Shown: positions 22,290-34,775 of the stretch, one piece after another | How positions within the stretch are numbered: position 1 is the stretch's first letter | Layout: every line of letters starts with the position of its first letter | Source: Parasponia andersonii | Taxonomy: Eukaryota > Streptophyta > Magnoliopsida > Rosales > Cannabaceae | NCBI GenBank assembly: GCA_002914805.1 | Contig: JXTB01000102.1 | Location: 237,685 to 301,684, forward strand | DNA: 64,000 nucleotides | Reading direction: 5' to 3' | The notes under the pieces: model-generated | Database searches by the model: none | What the model saw: the letters and a program-made list of their open reading frames with translations, nothing else | Told to the model about the DNA's origin: nothing | Program-made: the position numbers and the translations under genes

Positions 22290-23600
22290 CTTTTTGATTA
22301 AAAATATAAATTATTGGTATAAATAGGTCTACTATTTCTATAATAAAAATGTAAACCAGTTGTGTATCTTTTAGTTGAAAAATCTAAGCCGTCAATATAG
22401 GTGTGTTTACTTATTACGTGCAAATGTAAACTTTTCCAAGGCTATAGGTGAGTTTTTTAGTTCAAAAATATAATGATTATTTACTTTTCACTGCGAAAAT
22501 TTAATCATCATGCATAGACTATAAATGAGTTTAATTTTTTGTTTAAAAATGTAAAGCATTAGTAGAAATACGTTTATTTTTATGTGCAAAATTGTAAGCA
22601 ATTGATCTATTTTTTAATTCAAGTATGTTAACCATCGTAGAGATACTTATAGATCTACCTTTTCAATAAAGAAATTGTAATTCACTTGTTTATTTTTTTG
22701 GTTAAAAAATGTAAGTCATCAATACATGTGTTTAATTTTTGTTCAAAGAAAATGTAGACTTTTTCTATGCTCTATATGAGTTTATTATTTTAAAAATGTA
22801 ACCACTAGTTTACTTTTCAGTGCCAATATCCAATCACCATAATCTATAGACCAGTTTAATTTTCAGTTCAAAAATATAAAACTATTAGTATGTATGAGAT
22901 TTTATTTTATTTTATTTTTTTAATTTGAAAAATTATAAAAGATTCGTAGTCTACCTTTCAATTCAGATGTTTCAATCATCAATATAGATACTAATATGGC
23001 TACTTTTTGTAAGAAAAATGTAAGTTTTTTTTTTGAAATAAAGAAAAATGTAAACAATCTATTTCTGTTTTTTTTTTTTTTTTTTTTTAAGATAATGTCT
23101 TCCTTAACTTCTCAACCTTTTTCTTTCATTAGCCAACCAATATCGAGCACATTGTGTACACTAAATGTTATCTCAAAATTAACCCCAATAATTACAAGCT
23201 AGGTTTTAGAAAGAGGAGAATGATTTGACACATGTCTATTAGAAACTTCACAAAATTAATGACTTGAAGCGTAATGGAAAAGCTTGTTTAGTTATCTTCT
23301 AGCTTGGTCCCCANTCCAGTTAAAAGTGTAAGCCATCAGTATGCCATCAATATCTATGTGTTTAGATTTTATATAAAAAAAAATGTAAACTTTTTCTAAA
23401 AGTTGAAAAATGTAATCACCGGTTTACTTTTCAATGCAAAAATCTAATCACCAAAAGCGACGAATTTTATTATTATTTTTTTAAATGTAAAGCATTAGTA
23501 CATTTAATTACCAAAAATGTATAAGATTACTGATGCATTTTTTGGTTGAAAAAAATATAAACTTTCAGTATAAATAAATTTACATTTTATGTAAGTGAGA
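22290..23600. repeat. Diverged ~0.33-kb tandem repeat built of ~65-bp subunits
   Basis: The word TTACTTTTCA followed by (C/T)(A/G)TGC and a CCAATCACC-like word occurs at 22481, 22810 and 23424, spacings of 329 and 614 bp, consistent with a ~0.31-0.33-kb period with one disturbed unit. A preceding GTGTTTA...ATGTA(A/G)ACTTTTTC block recurs in step. Within each unit, AAAAATGTAA(A/G)C-like words repeat roughly every 60-70 bp. The disturbed part (23050-23330) includes a poly-T run and a CT-richer insert. A single undetermined base is at 23314. Confidence 0.55.
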
Positions 23601-23639
23601 CAACTTTAATTTGATTAAGATAGATGATTTCATTCCGAA

Positions 23640-24020
23640 CAGGAGATGCATGGTGTGATTAAAAAGGAGCCATGGTTTCTTGTTGGTGCTAAAGTATATA
23701 AAGGATATTACAGATACAGGATGAGGGGATTCTATTCTCACTCACTTTTGGATTCAGGTTCATAATATCCCACTCCATGGGATGATCAAAGAAGTGGGAG
23801 AGATGATTGGTGATCAAGTTGGTATCTGTATCAATGTCGAAACTGATGAACAAGGATATTATATCGGCAAGTTTATGAAGATCGGAACGCTTATTGCTAT
23901 TTTCTAAGCGTTATGGCGTGGTTCAAGAGTCTGCGTGGGTGCGGGGACTATGGTTCCCGGGGGATGATTTTAAATATGAGCATTTATCTTCGTTCCAAAT
24001 TCTCCATAGCAAGTATAGAA
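23640..24020 (+). pseudogene. LINE (L1-type) ORF1 relic, DUF4283-like region
   Basis: A 54-codon frame from 23743 reads HFWIQVHNIPLHGMIKEVGE and continues GICINVETDEQGYYIG to a stop at 23905. This is the conserved DUF4283 core of plant L1 ORF1-type proteins (FWVQ(V/I)HNLPL...M...VG). Just upstream VIKKEPWFL fits the preceding GPW motif in another frame. Downstream, about 23912-24020, ESAWVRGLWFPGDDF resembles the segment that normally follows the zinc knuckle, so the knuckle itself is deleted. No reverse transcriptase was found. Confidence 0.6.
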
Positions 24021-24029
24021 ACAGCTCAA

Positions 24030-24439
24030 GTTGATCTTTACGTTTTGTGATCAACGTAGTGTGTGATCACAAAGATGAATGATATCCAATCATTAATTAT
24101 AGGAATCTAATAATTTGAAATTATGATTAGAAGACGAGAGAGTCATCAAATTGCTCTTCGTGTTTACAACTTATTAAAGTATATGTAATAGATTCCTACG
24201 TAAAATTGTACTCTTGACAACTCGGAGATTAGATGATAGAACTTTATGATAGGCACTTTATGATAGGCCTGCTAAACACAAATCTTAGACTTAGTTAGGA
24301 AGTGATAACTCTAAAATTTTTTTCACCAAGCATACACTACAACTGTGTTTGAACTACCTACTCGTTTCATCAAAAAATCTGCTAACCAATATCTGAATCG
24401 AACTGAGTACGATCCTCTTGTATTATTATTATAAAATCT
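24030..24439. other. Unassigned repeat-like sequence
   Basis: Around 24030-24090 two copies of a TTGTGATCA/TGATCACAA-type word form an imperfect hairpin. The following text (GATATCCAATCA, GAAGACGAGAGAGTCATC) looks like a copia LTR end, but no boundaries could be set and no gene is present. Confidence 0.3.
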
Positions 24440-26997
24440 GAGTCATAAAAGGGTCAAAATGGGAAATCTATGCATAATAGCAAACTTGTAAATAAGCTTT
24501 TTGGATTAAAATATTCTAAATATATAGAATTTTTTAATATGGTGCTACAGTTTTAAAATTTTGCATAAAACTCCCTCCACTTTTTCATATTCTTCATGTG
24601 AGGGCTTGGAATAAAGAGAGAGAGGAACCAAGCTATGTTCCCACTGCGCCAGCCTCCGATGAACAACCACCACCTACCACTATCGGCAATTGAAGATTGG
24701 AGGAATTAAAGATTCCGGCCACCGTTGACGTTTTTGGCCACTGAAGTTCCGTCAGACCTCCTATTGCGACACTACTGATACTATTGGATTCGTCTTATCG
24801 TCTCCATTATTTATAGATTAATCTCGGCTATTAACTCGCCGCTAGTAAGATTTTCACTATTTGGACATTTTTACCAAAGTTTGTAACAAGTGATATTTTT
24901 ATATTTTTTTCGTTAGATAATTATTTTATCCGAGATAGTTAAGAGGTTTAAAAATTATGAATAATAATAGTTAATAGAAGTTGAAATGATATCCGAAAGT
25001 ATGTTAATTTTAGAATTGAAATATATAGCACATTTCTAATTTAGAACGAAAAGTGACATTTTTGCAAAACTATATAGTATTGGACTTAGAGTCTGTTACT
25101 ATTCAGATTTGGGCCTTGGGCTGAGATTAGTAAACAGTTACTTTTTGAAATATTATTGTAAAAATGACATTTTTACAAATAATCAGTAAATTTTATACTT
25201 TTTCCATATTTTCAAAAGTGATATTTTTTAAAATAATTTTATAATAATGATATTTTCTGAAATATTTCAGAAAAGTGATATTTTTGTAAATAATCAACAG
25301 AAATAATATTTTTTCGAAATATGTTGGAAAAGTAGACATTTTTCAAATTAATTCCAAAAAGTGATAATTTTGTAATTCTCAGATTTAACGCATGTTTAAG
25401 GCTCAGGAACTCAAAACTGAATTCTGATTTTAAATTTGGATTTAGTAAAGTCGATAAACAAGTTTTGATATATAATATCACTATGTTTTAAAATGGTTCA
25501 AATTTCGTGGCTCATAAATAGTATCATTTTGCGTTCCATGGGTCAGTCTCGCATTAGAACCCACTTTTGACAAGGTTTATCTCTAACCTAGTGTTTTTGA
25601 GTGCTTTGAATTCAGTGGTGACCTCAGTTTCTCTGTTTATGGCTCTAGTGGAAAAATCACTTTCCAAGTGGACTTATCGGAATCCTGAAACAGTCATATG
25701 AATATCCAAATGACTAACGGGAGTTTCCTCGAGCGTCTTTAGCTTGGTGTAGCTATCATATTGAGGTAGGGATTAAAAAACCTGATTTTATATCTATTTT
25801 GATTTATAGTTGCATTAAAAACTTATTTATAAAAAATCGTGATTTTACGATAGTTTGATAAATTGTTGAAAATTATTAGAATATACTGAGATTGGACTGT
25901 ATGGATTATTATACATATTTTCACTGTGATTATAGGATAAAATAGCAGTGTATTGCCCATGTTATAGTAAATCCCAAAATAATACTAAGTTGGAATTTTT
26001 AAAGTATTATTTGATTATTAGATACATGGATATATTGAATGGTTATATGTTGTATATAGCATAAGACCACACAATTGAGTTCCATTATTGCATCATAGTT
26101 ATTTAGATCGTTAGCGAGTTACTACATCGCTAGGTGAAAGACTTAGGCCCATGCGCAGATTTTTGGCTGATACACCTACGGATAGTGTCAAGATGCTGAG
26201 TAGCTCTGCTACATAGATATTACAAGGCCATAATGGGAGGATGAGAGCTCACTCATTTATATTGGTTGATGTATGCTATGTATAATCAAGTGTTTCTGGT
26301 TTTGATTTTGAATATATGATTATTCTAGATACCAAATATTTTATACACTTGATTTATAAAAGATTTTAAAAAAGGTATTAACTATGCATGTTTAATAAAA
26401 TTAAATCGAATCAAAAAGGTAATTGAATTTATACTAAGCATGTGAATGCTCACCGTTCTACTTCTCCCATTTTCAGGTATTTGTCTAATTGCGGTTGTAA
26501 TCCTGGTGGTCAGACAAGCTGTATAGGTTGTATTTGTAGTTCTACTCTTTATCTCTAGTAGGTATTCATATTCTGTTGTCATTCTTTTCTTGTTCAGTTA
26601 TTTAGCCAAGATTAGTAAATCTACTAAGTGAATGTATGAGGAAGGTTTTATTATCAATTTTAGTATTTGAAACTACAAATAATTTAATGTAAATTATTTT
26701 GGACATTAGGTTATAGTTTTTAGTTGAATTTATTTACCAAAATTTATGATTTCTCAACCAGTAACCAAATGAGATAGCTGAAAATTTTCTTGAACTTTAA
26801 CAAATATTTTTCCTAAGTAATTATAAACTAATACGAGTTTTTAATGGATATGAAACTTATAATGATTCGAAGATTAAAATAAAATTATTTAATACTGGAT
26901 TACCCCTGAATTTTGAAACATTAATATTTTATTATATTTTTACTTAAAATTACTAAAAGTTACGACTTTGAATTTTTGGTTGTGACAAGAATATTAT
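24440..26997 (+). mobile_element. Tekay-type LTR relic (copy D)
   Basis: It ends GGTTGTGACA at 26997 and shares with the other copies a GC-richer leader (24600-24790), the TCTAACCTAGT...GAATTCAGTGGTGA box (25585-25625), GAG/GTAGGGATT at about 25766, and CCCATTTTCAG/GT at 26476. The left end is not resolved (24300-24490) and no target duplication was matched. A block at 25140-25380 repeats AAAAGTGATATTTTT words and resembles the AT-rich repeat family. Confidence 0.65.
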
Positions 26998-27340
26998 ATA
27001 TAACTAAATTAATCGATCTATGATTGGATAATTGCACAATGGTATAGTTGTCAAAAAGAAAACATAGTAAAATAGCAATGTTCTATCTTTTTTTTTTTTT
27101 TGTTTTTTTGAGAATCAATGTTTTCTATATATTTAATTTGGTAGAAAACGAAACGGTGCTAATGGAAGATTCAAATTAATAGAGGTCATATAGATAATAT
27201 AGGTTAAAAAGGGACGTCCAGCCAATGGTGACTTCAAAAACGTGTGAGAATTCATAGGTTTCTTTTTTGGTTTTTGGGAGTTTTCAGACACATAATGGAA
27301 GTGCTAGAATATCTTACCTAAATAGAGTCTATATATAAAA

Positions 27341-27408
<68 letters not shown>

Positions 27409-27881
27409 ATAGGTATTTTTTTATTATTTTATCCTATAAAAAATCATTACACATATTTTTTCCTTTGTTAAAAAAATAGAAAAAAATATTAAATAATATG
27501 TATTTATATTTATTATTATTTTTAACAACTCAAATGATTCTTATTAGATAATATAATCCAAGTAAAAAAACCGGGAGAGGTTTCCCGAAACCACGAGGAA
27601 AAAAGGAAAAAAAAACATTTAACGTAGAAAACAATAATACGATCCTGATCGATAACTCAGTCAGAGGTTAAAAAGGAACCGCAAAGATATAGATACGTCT
27701 TATAATAAAAAAGTTAACATGAGAAAAAGCAAAAAAGTCGAATTTCCCGAGCAGAAAAAAAGAAAAAAGGTCGAACTTCCTAATAGAATTAGGTTACTCT
27801 ATTATTGGGTCTATATAATAGAGGCCATCAGGCCAGATATAACGGGAAAAAAAAAAAAAAAACTCGACAGAGGAAAACGCG
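26998..27881. other. Serpin upstream region
   Basis: No gene. It contains the AT microsatellite at 27344-27406 and several poly-A/T runs. The last 60 bases before the serpin ATG are purine-rich (GGAAAACGCG). A TATA box cannot be chosen with confidence because of the many TATAT words. Confidence 0.4.
27344..27406. repeat. (AT)n microsatellite
   Basis: An uninterrupted AT dinucleotide run of about 63 bp. It is likely length-variable, and assembly length may be unreliable. Confidence 0.9.
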
Positions 27882-29380
27882 ATGGAGATGAGTATGCAGA
27901 TAATGAAGCAATTTCTTCTCAATGAAGAAGACGAATTGAAGAAAAACTTTGTATTCTCTCCATTGTCAATCAACACTCTGTCGAGTATCCTTGCTAATGG
28001 ACTCAAACCTGGTTGTACGTTGGACTCCTTGCTCTCTCTTTTGGGTTTCAAAACATTAGCTGATCTTAACGCAAATGCATGCACTGATCATCAACTAACA
28101 TCTCTGAACGCCAACGACGGACCTCAACTCTTTTCCGTTAATGGCTTTTGGATCGACAAGAAATACAGACTAGATCCCTCTCTTGAGAAAGCTCTTGCAA
28201 TGGTACGTGTACAAGGCAGAGTCCTCAAACTGTTGATTTTAGAAACAAGGTAATTTCAATTAATTAATCTCTATTTTATTTTTCTTTTTGAGTGAAATTT
28301 ACTGATCTATTTTATCATCGATACGTATACTGCCTTATGTTTATTATAATTATTTTTATATTTATGTCTTAATTTACTACTATCTATCAGTATGGAAGGT
28401 TTATGATTCAAATACAGATCTAATTTCAGTATTTCAATTTTAATTATCCATTTAAAACTTTAAAACCCTAGTTCATAATAATTTTAAGATAACGTGAAAT
28501 CATTTAAATTGGGCAATAGATTGTAGTTTCTTTATTGAGATTTATGTTTCTCTTTTGTCTGTTTCGATTATTGTACCGACCCTTACATATATATTTATAA
28601 TAGTTATATTTTGTGACGAGAGAGGAGGCAGTGGACAAAATTAATACCTGGGCGGCGGATTCAACTAAGGGACTTATCAGAAATCTTTTCGAGTATGAAG
28701 CAGTATCAAAGGAAACCAGGCTAATTCTTGCAAATGCTCTCTACTTTAAGGGAGCTTGGGATTCTCCATTTGATCCATCAAGAATAAGGACCGAAAATTT
28801 CTACATCCTGAACGATGATGTTGTTCAAGTTCCGTATATGTGCAATAACGACTTGGATAGTGGATTATATGTATCTTCTGAGGGATTCAAGGTTCTCAGA
28901 ATTCCTTATGAAAATTATTGGTATAGAAAGAAGCGTGGAGAAAAGGTATTTGCCATGTACATTCTCTTGCCCGATGATAAAGATGGGCTGCTTAACTTAC
29001 TGGATCAGATAAGTTCAGACCCTTGTCTTCTAGATCTACAATTTGAGCTCAGCACCACCTATCGTATTAGAAAGTTAAGGATACCCAAATTCAAGTTCAA
29101 GTTCAACTTTCAACTTTCAAAGGTCACGAAGCGATTGGGACTAAGTATGAAGGAAGAGAAATTAGTCAATATTTGTCATAGTTCTTGTATTGATATTAAT
29201 GAGCATGGAACTGAAGCGGCAGCCGTGACGTAAGTAACAAGTATGGGATTTTCTTTAAATTCTCCTCTCCGTATAGATATAGATTTTGTTGTTGGTCATC
29301 CGTTTGTCTTCATGATAAGGGAAGATACCTTGGGATCTCCTATCTTTCTTGGAGCTGTGGTGAATCCCCTTCTAGAGTAA
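27882..29380 (+). pseudogene. Serpin gene with a stop in the reactive-centre loop
   Basis: Serine/cysteine protease inhibitor of the plant serpin family. Exon 1 (27882-28202) gives 107 residues including KKNFVFSPLSINTLSSILA and GFWIDKKYRLDPS. An intron with donor GTACGT at 28203 and a probable acceptor AG at 28602-28603 leads to exon 2 (28604-29380) with VDKINTWAADSTKGLI, LILANALYFKGAWDSPFDPS and the hinge EHGTEAAAVT. A TAA follows at 29231-29233, about P7 of the reactive loop. The same frame then continues for 48 codons with IDFVVGHPFVFMIREDTLGS and IFLGAVVNPLLE to a TAA at 29378-29380. The remaining C-terminal beta strands are thus preserved but behind the stop. About 20 residues are missing before the hinge compared with typical plant serpins, and the segment at the exon junction is short. 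The TAA sits in a perfect GTAAGT donor-like word, but no in-frame acceptor was found. The likeliest reading is a recent pseudogene or a truncated non-inhibitory protein. Confidence 0.8.
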
Positions 29381-29585
29381 TATTCTTTCTTCTTACACTA
29401 GGAAATTATCTTTTATCTTCTTATGTGTTTATATTTTACAATTCATTGGGGTTTGGATTACTTCTTTCAATTTCATTTGTATGTGTTTATTTTTAAGGAA
29501 AAGGGCTTGAGCTACTTTTAATTACCTTGTTATTCTCTTTCTGATTTTGGGATGTGGATATAAAATTAGTTGGCGTGCATTATAA

Positions 29586-29618
<33 letters not shown>

Positions 29619-30157
29619 CGCATTGTTGATCCTATATATATAGTAGATTGACGTACCTTTGATGCATGCAACATGATGCATTTGGCTCAAAAGGGCCACC
29701 AATAGATGAAAAGAAATCGCTCCTCTCTTAAGGATAGACCGGATGGCAAAAACTAATTAAAGACTGAGAAATTAGTTTTTTCGTATGGCCTAAAATAGAA
29801 GTTATAATTAAATATCGCCAACATCAAATTATAAATTAATTGAGTAACACACAAATTTCGTGCCAATAATAAGATAAGATAAGGCCCTACCCCAATAAAT
29901 TTCCATAACTTAATTTATTTAACTTCCAAATTATTTTGAAGGGTAACGCCTTTGAAGGGTAACGCCTTACCCTCTACATGAGTTTAAGAGAATGTGTTGT
30001 TAACACCGGACCATGCATGCAACCAACATAAGCAATATTGGTGCTCACCAAAAACTTTGGAGCTACGTATTCTTAAAAGCTTTCGACTTTCGCGTTGTCC
30101 ACGTTGCTCTCCAAAAATAATTCCAGTTTTCCGATTCCTCGTTAAGTAAAAGATAAT
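29381..30157. other. Intergenic between serpin and copia element
   Basis: Serpin 3' flank with a short (TA)n/(TG)n run at about 29585-29620 and a small tandem duplication GAAGGGTAACGCCTT at 29938-29968. No gene is seen. Confidence 0.5.
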
Positions 30158-30162
30158 ACCTA

Positions 30163-30602
30163 TGTGGTCAACATATGCGACAACAGTCGCATTTAATCAA
30201 CAAATGCGGCAGCAACCGTAGCCCACGTGAAGAAAAAGAAAGAAAAGAAAAAAAAAAAGAAAGATGGGATCGATGTATTGATTCAAGAAGAGAGGGTTTC
30301 ACCTATAAATACCCTTCAACTCAACCTCATTTTGAATCTCATTTTAAAATATTTCTTCTTCTCCCTTTAAGAGAGAGTCTAAGTCTAGAAATTTTTCTTA
30401 AATATCCCATTTTAGTTTTCTCCTAATTTATTTAGAGAGAGTATTTTTTCCTATTTCAAAAGAGAGATTCATTTGTACTCTCCTTGTTTTAGAGAGAAAT
30501 GAGTTATAATCTTCTTTATCTTACCTTTTTCATTTTACTCAAATTTTCTCAATTCGTATTTTAGCTATGTATTGGCGCTTCCGTAAAGCCGATCTCCTAA
30601 CG
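30163..30602 (+). repeat. 5' LTR of the copia element
   Basis: 440 bp, from TGTGGTCAACATATGCG to CTCCTAACG. CACCTATAAATACCC at 30300-30314 is a good TATA box. The dinucleotide end is CG where the 3' LTR has CA. It lacks a ~70-bp segment present in the 3' LTR. Confidence 0.85.
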
Positions 30603-30603
30603 G

Positions 30604-30616
30604 TAGTATCAAAGCC
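30604..30616 (+). other. Primer-binding site (tRNA-iMet type)
   Basis: TAGTATCAAAGCC lies right after the 5' LTR and differs slightly from the usual copia TGGTATCAGAGC word. Confidence 0.7.
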
Positions 30617-30770
30617 ATTGGGCAGAGTACTGTTCATATATACACACTATTCATTTGTACAGTACTATTCATGTATACGGTATTGTTCACATATATGACA
30701 CTATTCATGTATATGGTACTATTCACATGCAGTGAAATGGTAGTAATTGAACAAACCATGGTGAACAAAT

Positions 30771-31607
30771 ATGGCGGCAAAATTTGATATTGAAAAGTTC
30801 AATGAGAACAATTTCTCTTTGTGGAAAATAAAGATAAAAACAATCTTGAGAAAAGATAATTACCTAGCGGCAGTTGAGGAAAGACTTGTTGAGATTATTG
30901 ATGATAAAAAGTGGGAGGAGATAGATGGCAATGCTGTCTCTAACTTATACCTAACACAAGCAGATGGAGTCCTATCGAGTATTGAAGAGAAGAAGTTAAC
31001 TAAGGAGATATGGGATACGCTGACAAAATTGTATCAGACCAAGTCACTTCACAACAAAATTTTCTTGAAGAGAAGGCCTTATATGTTTTAGATAGCGGAA
31101 TCAACAACGGTAACCGACCACATCAACACCCTCAACACTTTATTTTCATAGCTCACAGCAATGGAGTATAAAATAGAGGATGATCAACATGCATAAATCT
31201 TATTCCAAAGTCTACCTGATTCGTATAGTTAACTCATCATAAATGTCATCAGCAATGCCACAACTCTAGTTTTCAACGATCTTATAGCTATTGTTCTCGA
31301 AGAAGAAAATCGACGTAAGAATAAGGAAGATAGATCAATAAGTTTACAGCAAGCAGAGACTTTGATAATGAGAGGGAGATCAATGAAATGTGGCCCCAAT
31401 GGGAGTCGGAGTTATGATAGATCAAAGTCAAAAAGTAAAAAGAATATCAAGTGTTATCATTGTGGTAAGAAAGAGCACATCAAAAGAGAGTGTTGGCAAC
31501 TCAAGAAAAATAAAGATTCTAGAGGGAAGAACCCGAGTCATCAAATGCTCATGAGAACATTGCAAGTATTTCAGATGATAGAGAAATCATGTATAGTGAA
31601 GCAGTAA
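30771..31607 (+). pseudogene. gag: Copia Gag (broken)
   Basis: Starts MAAKFDIEKFNENNFSLWK at 30771, the usual N-terminus of copia Gag, and includes ADGVLSSIEEKKLTKEIWD. It is interrupted at 31089-31091 and by further changes. The CCHC zinc knuckle CYHCGKKEHIKREC is intact in the open stretch 31362-31607 (about 31452-31493). It packages element RNA in cytoplasmic particles in intact relatives. Confidence 0.85.
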
Positions 31608-31609
31608 CA

Positions 31610-32870
31610 ATTTCTAAGGACAGATGGCAGCTCACTAATATTTGGTTAGTAGATTCGGGAGTAACATAGCACATGACTTCTCACAAAGAGTGGTTTCACA
31701 CATATAAACCTGTCTCTAGAGGATTTATGTTCATGGGTAACGATCATGCCTTAGAGATCATTGGGATTGGTACCATTAAGATGAAGATGTATGATGACAC
31801 TATTTAGACTATTCAAAAGATGCAACATTTGAAGGGCCTGAAGAAGAATCTATTATTTTTGAGATAATTAGATAATCTTGGTTGCAAAACTCGTGTTGAG
31901 AATAGATTCATGAAGATCATGAAGGGCACTATTATAGTAATGAAGGTGAAGAAGATCGCAATGAATCTGTATATGCTTAAAGAAGATACATTGATGGAAA
32001 TGGAGGTATCAGTTTCTTCAAATTCTGGAGAAGAATCAATGATATTGTGCCATCGTATGCTTGGCCATATGTCAAAAAGAGGCTTGACGATTCTCGATGA
32101 ATAGAGGTTGCTTCATAGTCTCACAAAGGTATCTTTACTCTTTTGTGAGCATTGTGTCACAATCAAGTAATATAGATTAAAATTTAGCACATCCAGTTCT
32201 AGAACTAAGTTCTAGACTTGGTTCACTCTGATATTTTGCAAGCACTGATGATGTCTCTTGGAGGAGCTAGACCAGATACTTTGTATTTTTTATTGATGAT
32301 TACTACTGGAGATATTAAGTGTATCCTATTAAGAGGAAGGCAAATGGCTTTTAGCCTTTAAAATATTCACAATGCAGATAGAGCTTGAATCTAGAGAGAA
32401 GATCAAGTATTTGAGGATGGACAATAGAAGAGAATATACAAGCGATGAATTTAATAGCTACTGTCAACAATGAGGTATCAGGAGACAGTTCATAGTGGTG
32501 TATACTCCTCAATAAAATGGAGTGGTAGAACAGATGAACTGAACCTTGTTAGAAAGGACAAGAGCAATATTGAGAGTTGCAAGTCTACCTAAGACATTTT
32601 GGGTAGTAGTAGTCATAAACACTTGTTATGTGATCAATCGGTCTCTATTAACAGCAATTGTTCTGAAGACATTGATGGAGATGTGGACCAGTAAGCCAGT
32701 TGATTATTCTCACTTATATATGTTTGGAAGTCCTGTGTATGTGATGTACAATACTCAAGAAATCACAAAACTGGATTTAAAGTCCAGAAAGTATGTATTC
32801 TTAGGATATGTTGATGGAGTTGAGGGGTATCGCATATAAGATTCCACTATCCATAAGGTTGTCATCAGTA
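31610..32870 (+). pseudogene. Copia protease and integrase (broken)
   Basis: Protease: WLVDSGVT then TAG (31667-31669), where relatives have Trp or another residue, then HMTSHKEWF; the active DSG is kept. Integrase: the zinc-binding region HRMLGHMSKRGL (about 32053-32088) and CEHC (32149-32160). In the core, VYTPQ then TAA then NGVVEQMN (about 32500-32540) keeps the catalytic Glu. The end, LERTRAILRVASLPKTFW, is open at 32546-32839 and ends with KYVFLGYVDGVEGYRI. Confidence 0.8.
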
Positions 32871-33149
32871 TAGATGTGATATTTGCAGAAAATAAGTTGT
32901 AAGAAAAGGGAAACCATAGTAGACCAGAAACTACTACAGTTTAGGTAGAAAAGAATACAGAAGATTCAAATTCTTCTGAAGCAGCACTAGAGCATGAAGT
33001 AGAAGAACTAGTTGAGGAAGAGGCTTCTGAAATCCGTCAGACAACTCGTGAGAGAAGACTACTGGCATGGCACTCAGATTATGTCACTAAGAGCAATATT
33101 GCATACTTTCTTCTAACAAAGGATTGAGAGCCAACAACTTTCTATGAGG

Positions 33150-34470
33150 CTACCAAAGCTCGGATGTATCCCTATGGATGACAGTAATGCAAGAAGAAAC
33201 TGAACCCTTTCACAAGAACAAGATATGGGATCTTATTTCCCTACTACAAGGAAGGAAGGCCATTGGAAATAAATAAGTCTACAAGATCAAGTATGATAGC
33301 AATGATCAAGTGGAGCGGTATCGTGCGAGATTGGTAGTGAAAGGATATACTCAGAAAGAAGGTATAGACTTTAACAAGATATTTTTACCTGTGATTTGAC
33401 TCACAATAGTTAGAATAGTTCTGGTGATATGTGTTACGTTTGACTTGCATCTAGAGCAGCTAGACGTGAAAACTAGTTTTCTTCATGGAGAACTTAAAGA
33501 AAAAATTTATATGTTTCAACCAGAAGGTTTTGTTGAAATAGACAAGGAGAACTTAGTTTATAGGTTGAACAAATCTCTATACGGTCTCAAATAGGTGCCG
33601 AGATGTTGGTATAAGAGATTTGATTCTTTCATCATATGCCTTGGGTACAAGAAACTCAGTTCACATCACTGTATATACTCTAGGAGGTTTGACGACGATA
33701 GTGATTTCATTATCTTATTATTGTACGTAGACGACATGTTGGTAATAGGCCCCAACAAAGGTAGAGTCCAAGAATTAAAGGCACAGTTGGCTAGGGAATT
33801 TGATATGAAAGACTTGGGACTAGTAAACAAGATTCTAGGGATACAAATTTATTGAGACAAAAGTAACAAGAAGATTTGGCTTTTTCAAAAGATTTATTTG
33901 AAGAAAATTCTGTGACGCTTTAATATGCAAGATTAAAAGCGGATTTCTACCCCACTTCTTGTTAACTTTAAGTTATTCTCTAAGATGTGTCCTAGCAATG
34001 AAGTAGAGAGGATGAAAATGTCTCAAGTACCATATGTAGCAGTAGTAGGAAGCCTAATGTTCGCTATGATATACACAAGACTAGATGTTGCACAAGTAGT
34101 GGGAACGGTTAGTCGATATACAACAAATCCTAGTGATGAGCATTGAAATACTGTGAAGAGGATTCCGAAGTACATCAAAGGAACTTCAGAGGTTGCATTA
34201 TGCTATAGAGGATCAGAATTTACTATCAGAGGATATGTTGATTCAGATTTTATAGGTGATCTTGACAAATGAAAATCTACTATAGGCTATGTGTTCATTC
34301 TTGCAGAAGGAGCTATAAGATGGATTTCGAAACTGTAAACTATTGTAGTTTTATGTACAATAGAAGTAGAATACATGATAGCTATACAAGCTTACAGAGA
34401 GACTATTTAGGTTTAAAGGTTATTGGACGAGCTCAGGCACAAACAAGAGAAGATTCTTTTGTTTTGTGAT
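33150..34470 (+). pseudogene. Copia reverse transcriptase and RNase H (broken)
   Basis: RT words include [36 protein letters not shown] and the catalytic LLYVDDMLVIG (33718-33750). The RNase H region follows: GYVDSDFIGDLDK, then a stop, then STIGYVFIL and IEVEYM(I)A in shifted frames, ending about 34470. TAG replaces an expected Gln before VPRCWYKRF (33592-33594). Several nonsense codons make it inactive. Confidence 0.8.
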
Positions 34471-34775
34471 AGTCAAAGTACCTTGCACATTGTAAGGAAT
34501 CTAACCTTTCATTCCAGGACAAAGCATATAGGTGTTTAATATCACTTTGTTCAAGAAGTAATAGAAAATGGAACAATAGATATGTTGAAGATACACACCA
34601 AGGAGAACCTAGTGGATACCTTAACCAAATCAATTAACACTGATAAGTTTTAATGATGTAGATCCTCATTTGGCCTAGCATATACATAAGCAGTATAAAG
34701 AATTGACAAGCGAAGAAAAGAGAGATATATTAAGTGTGAAGACATGATTAAAATCAAAGTACTCAAGTGAGAGAA

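Noticed and set aside
29230..29282. A 53-nt intron that would remove the serpin stop codon
   Set aside because: Too short for a plant intron, and both nearby AG acceptors put the downstream strands out of frame.
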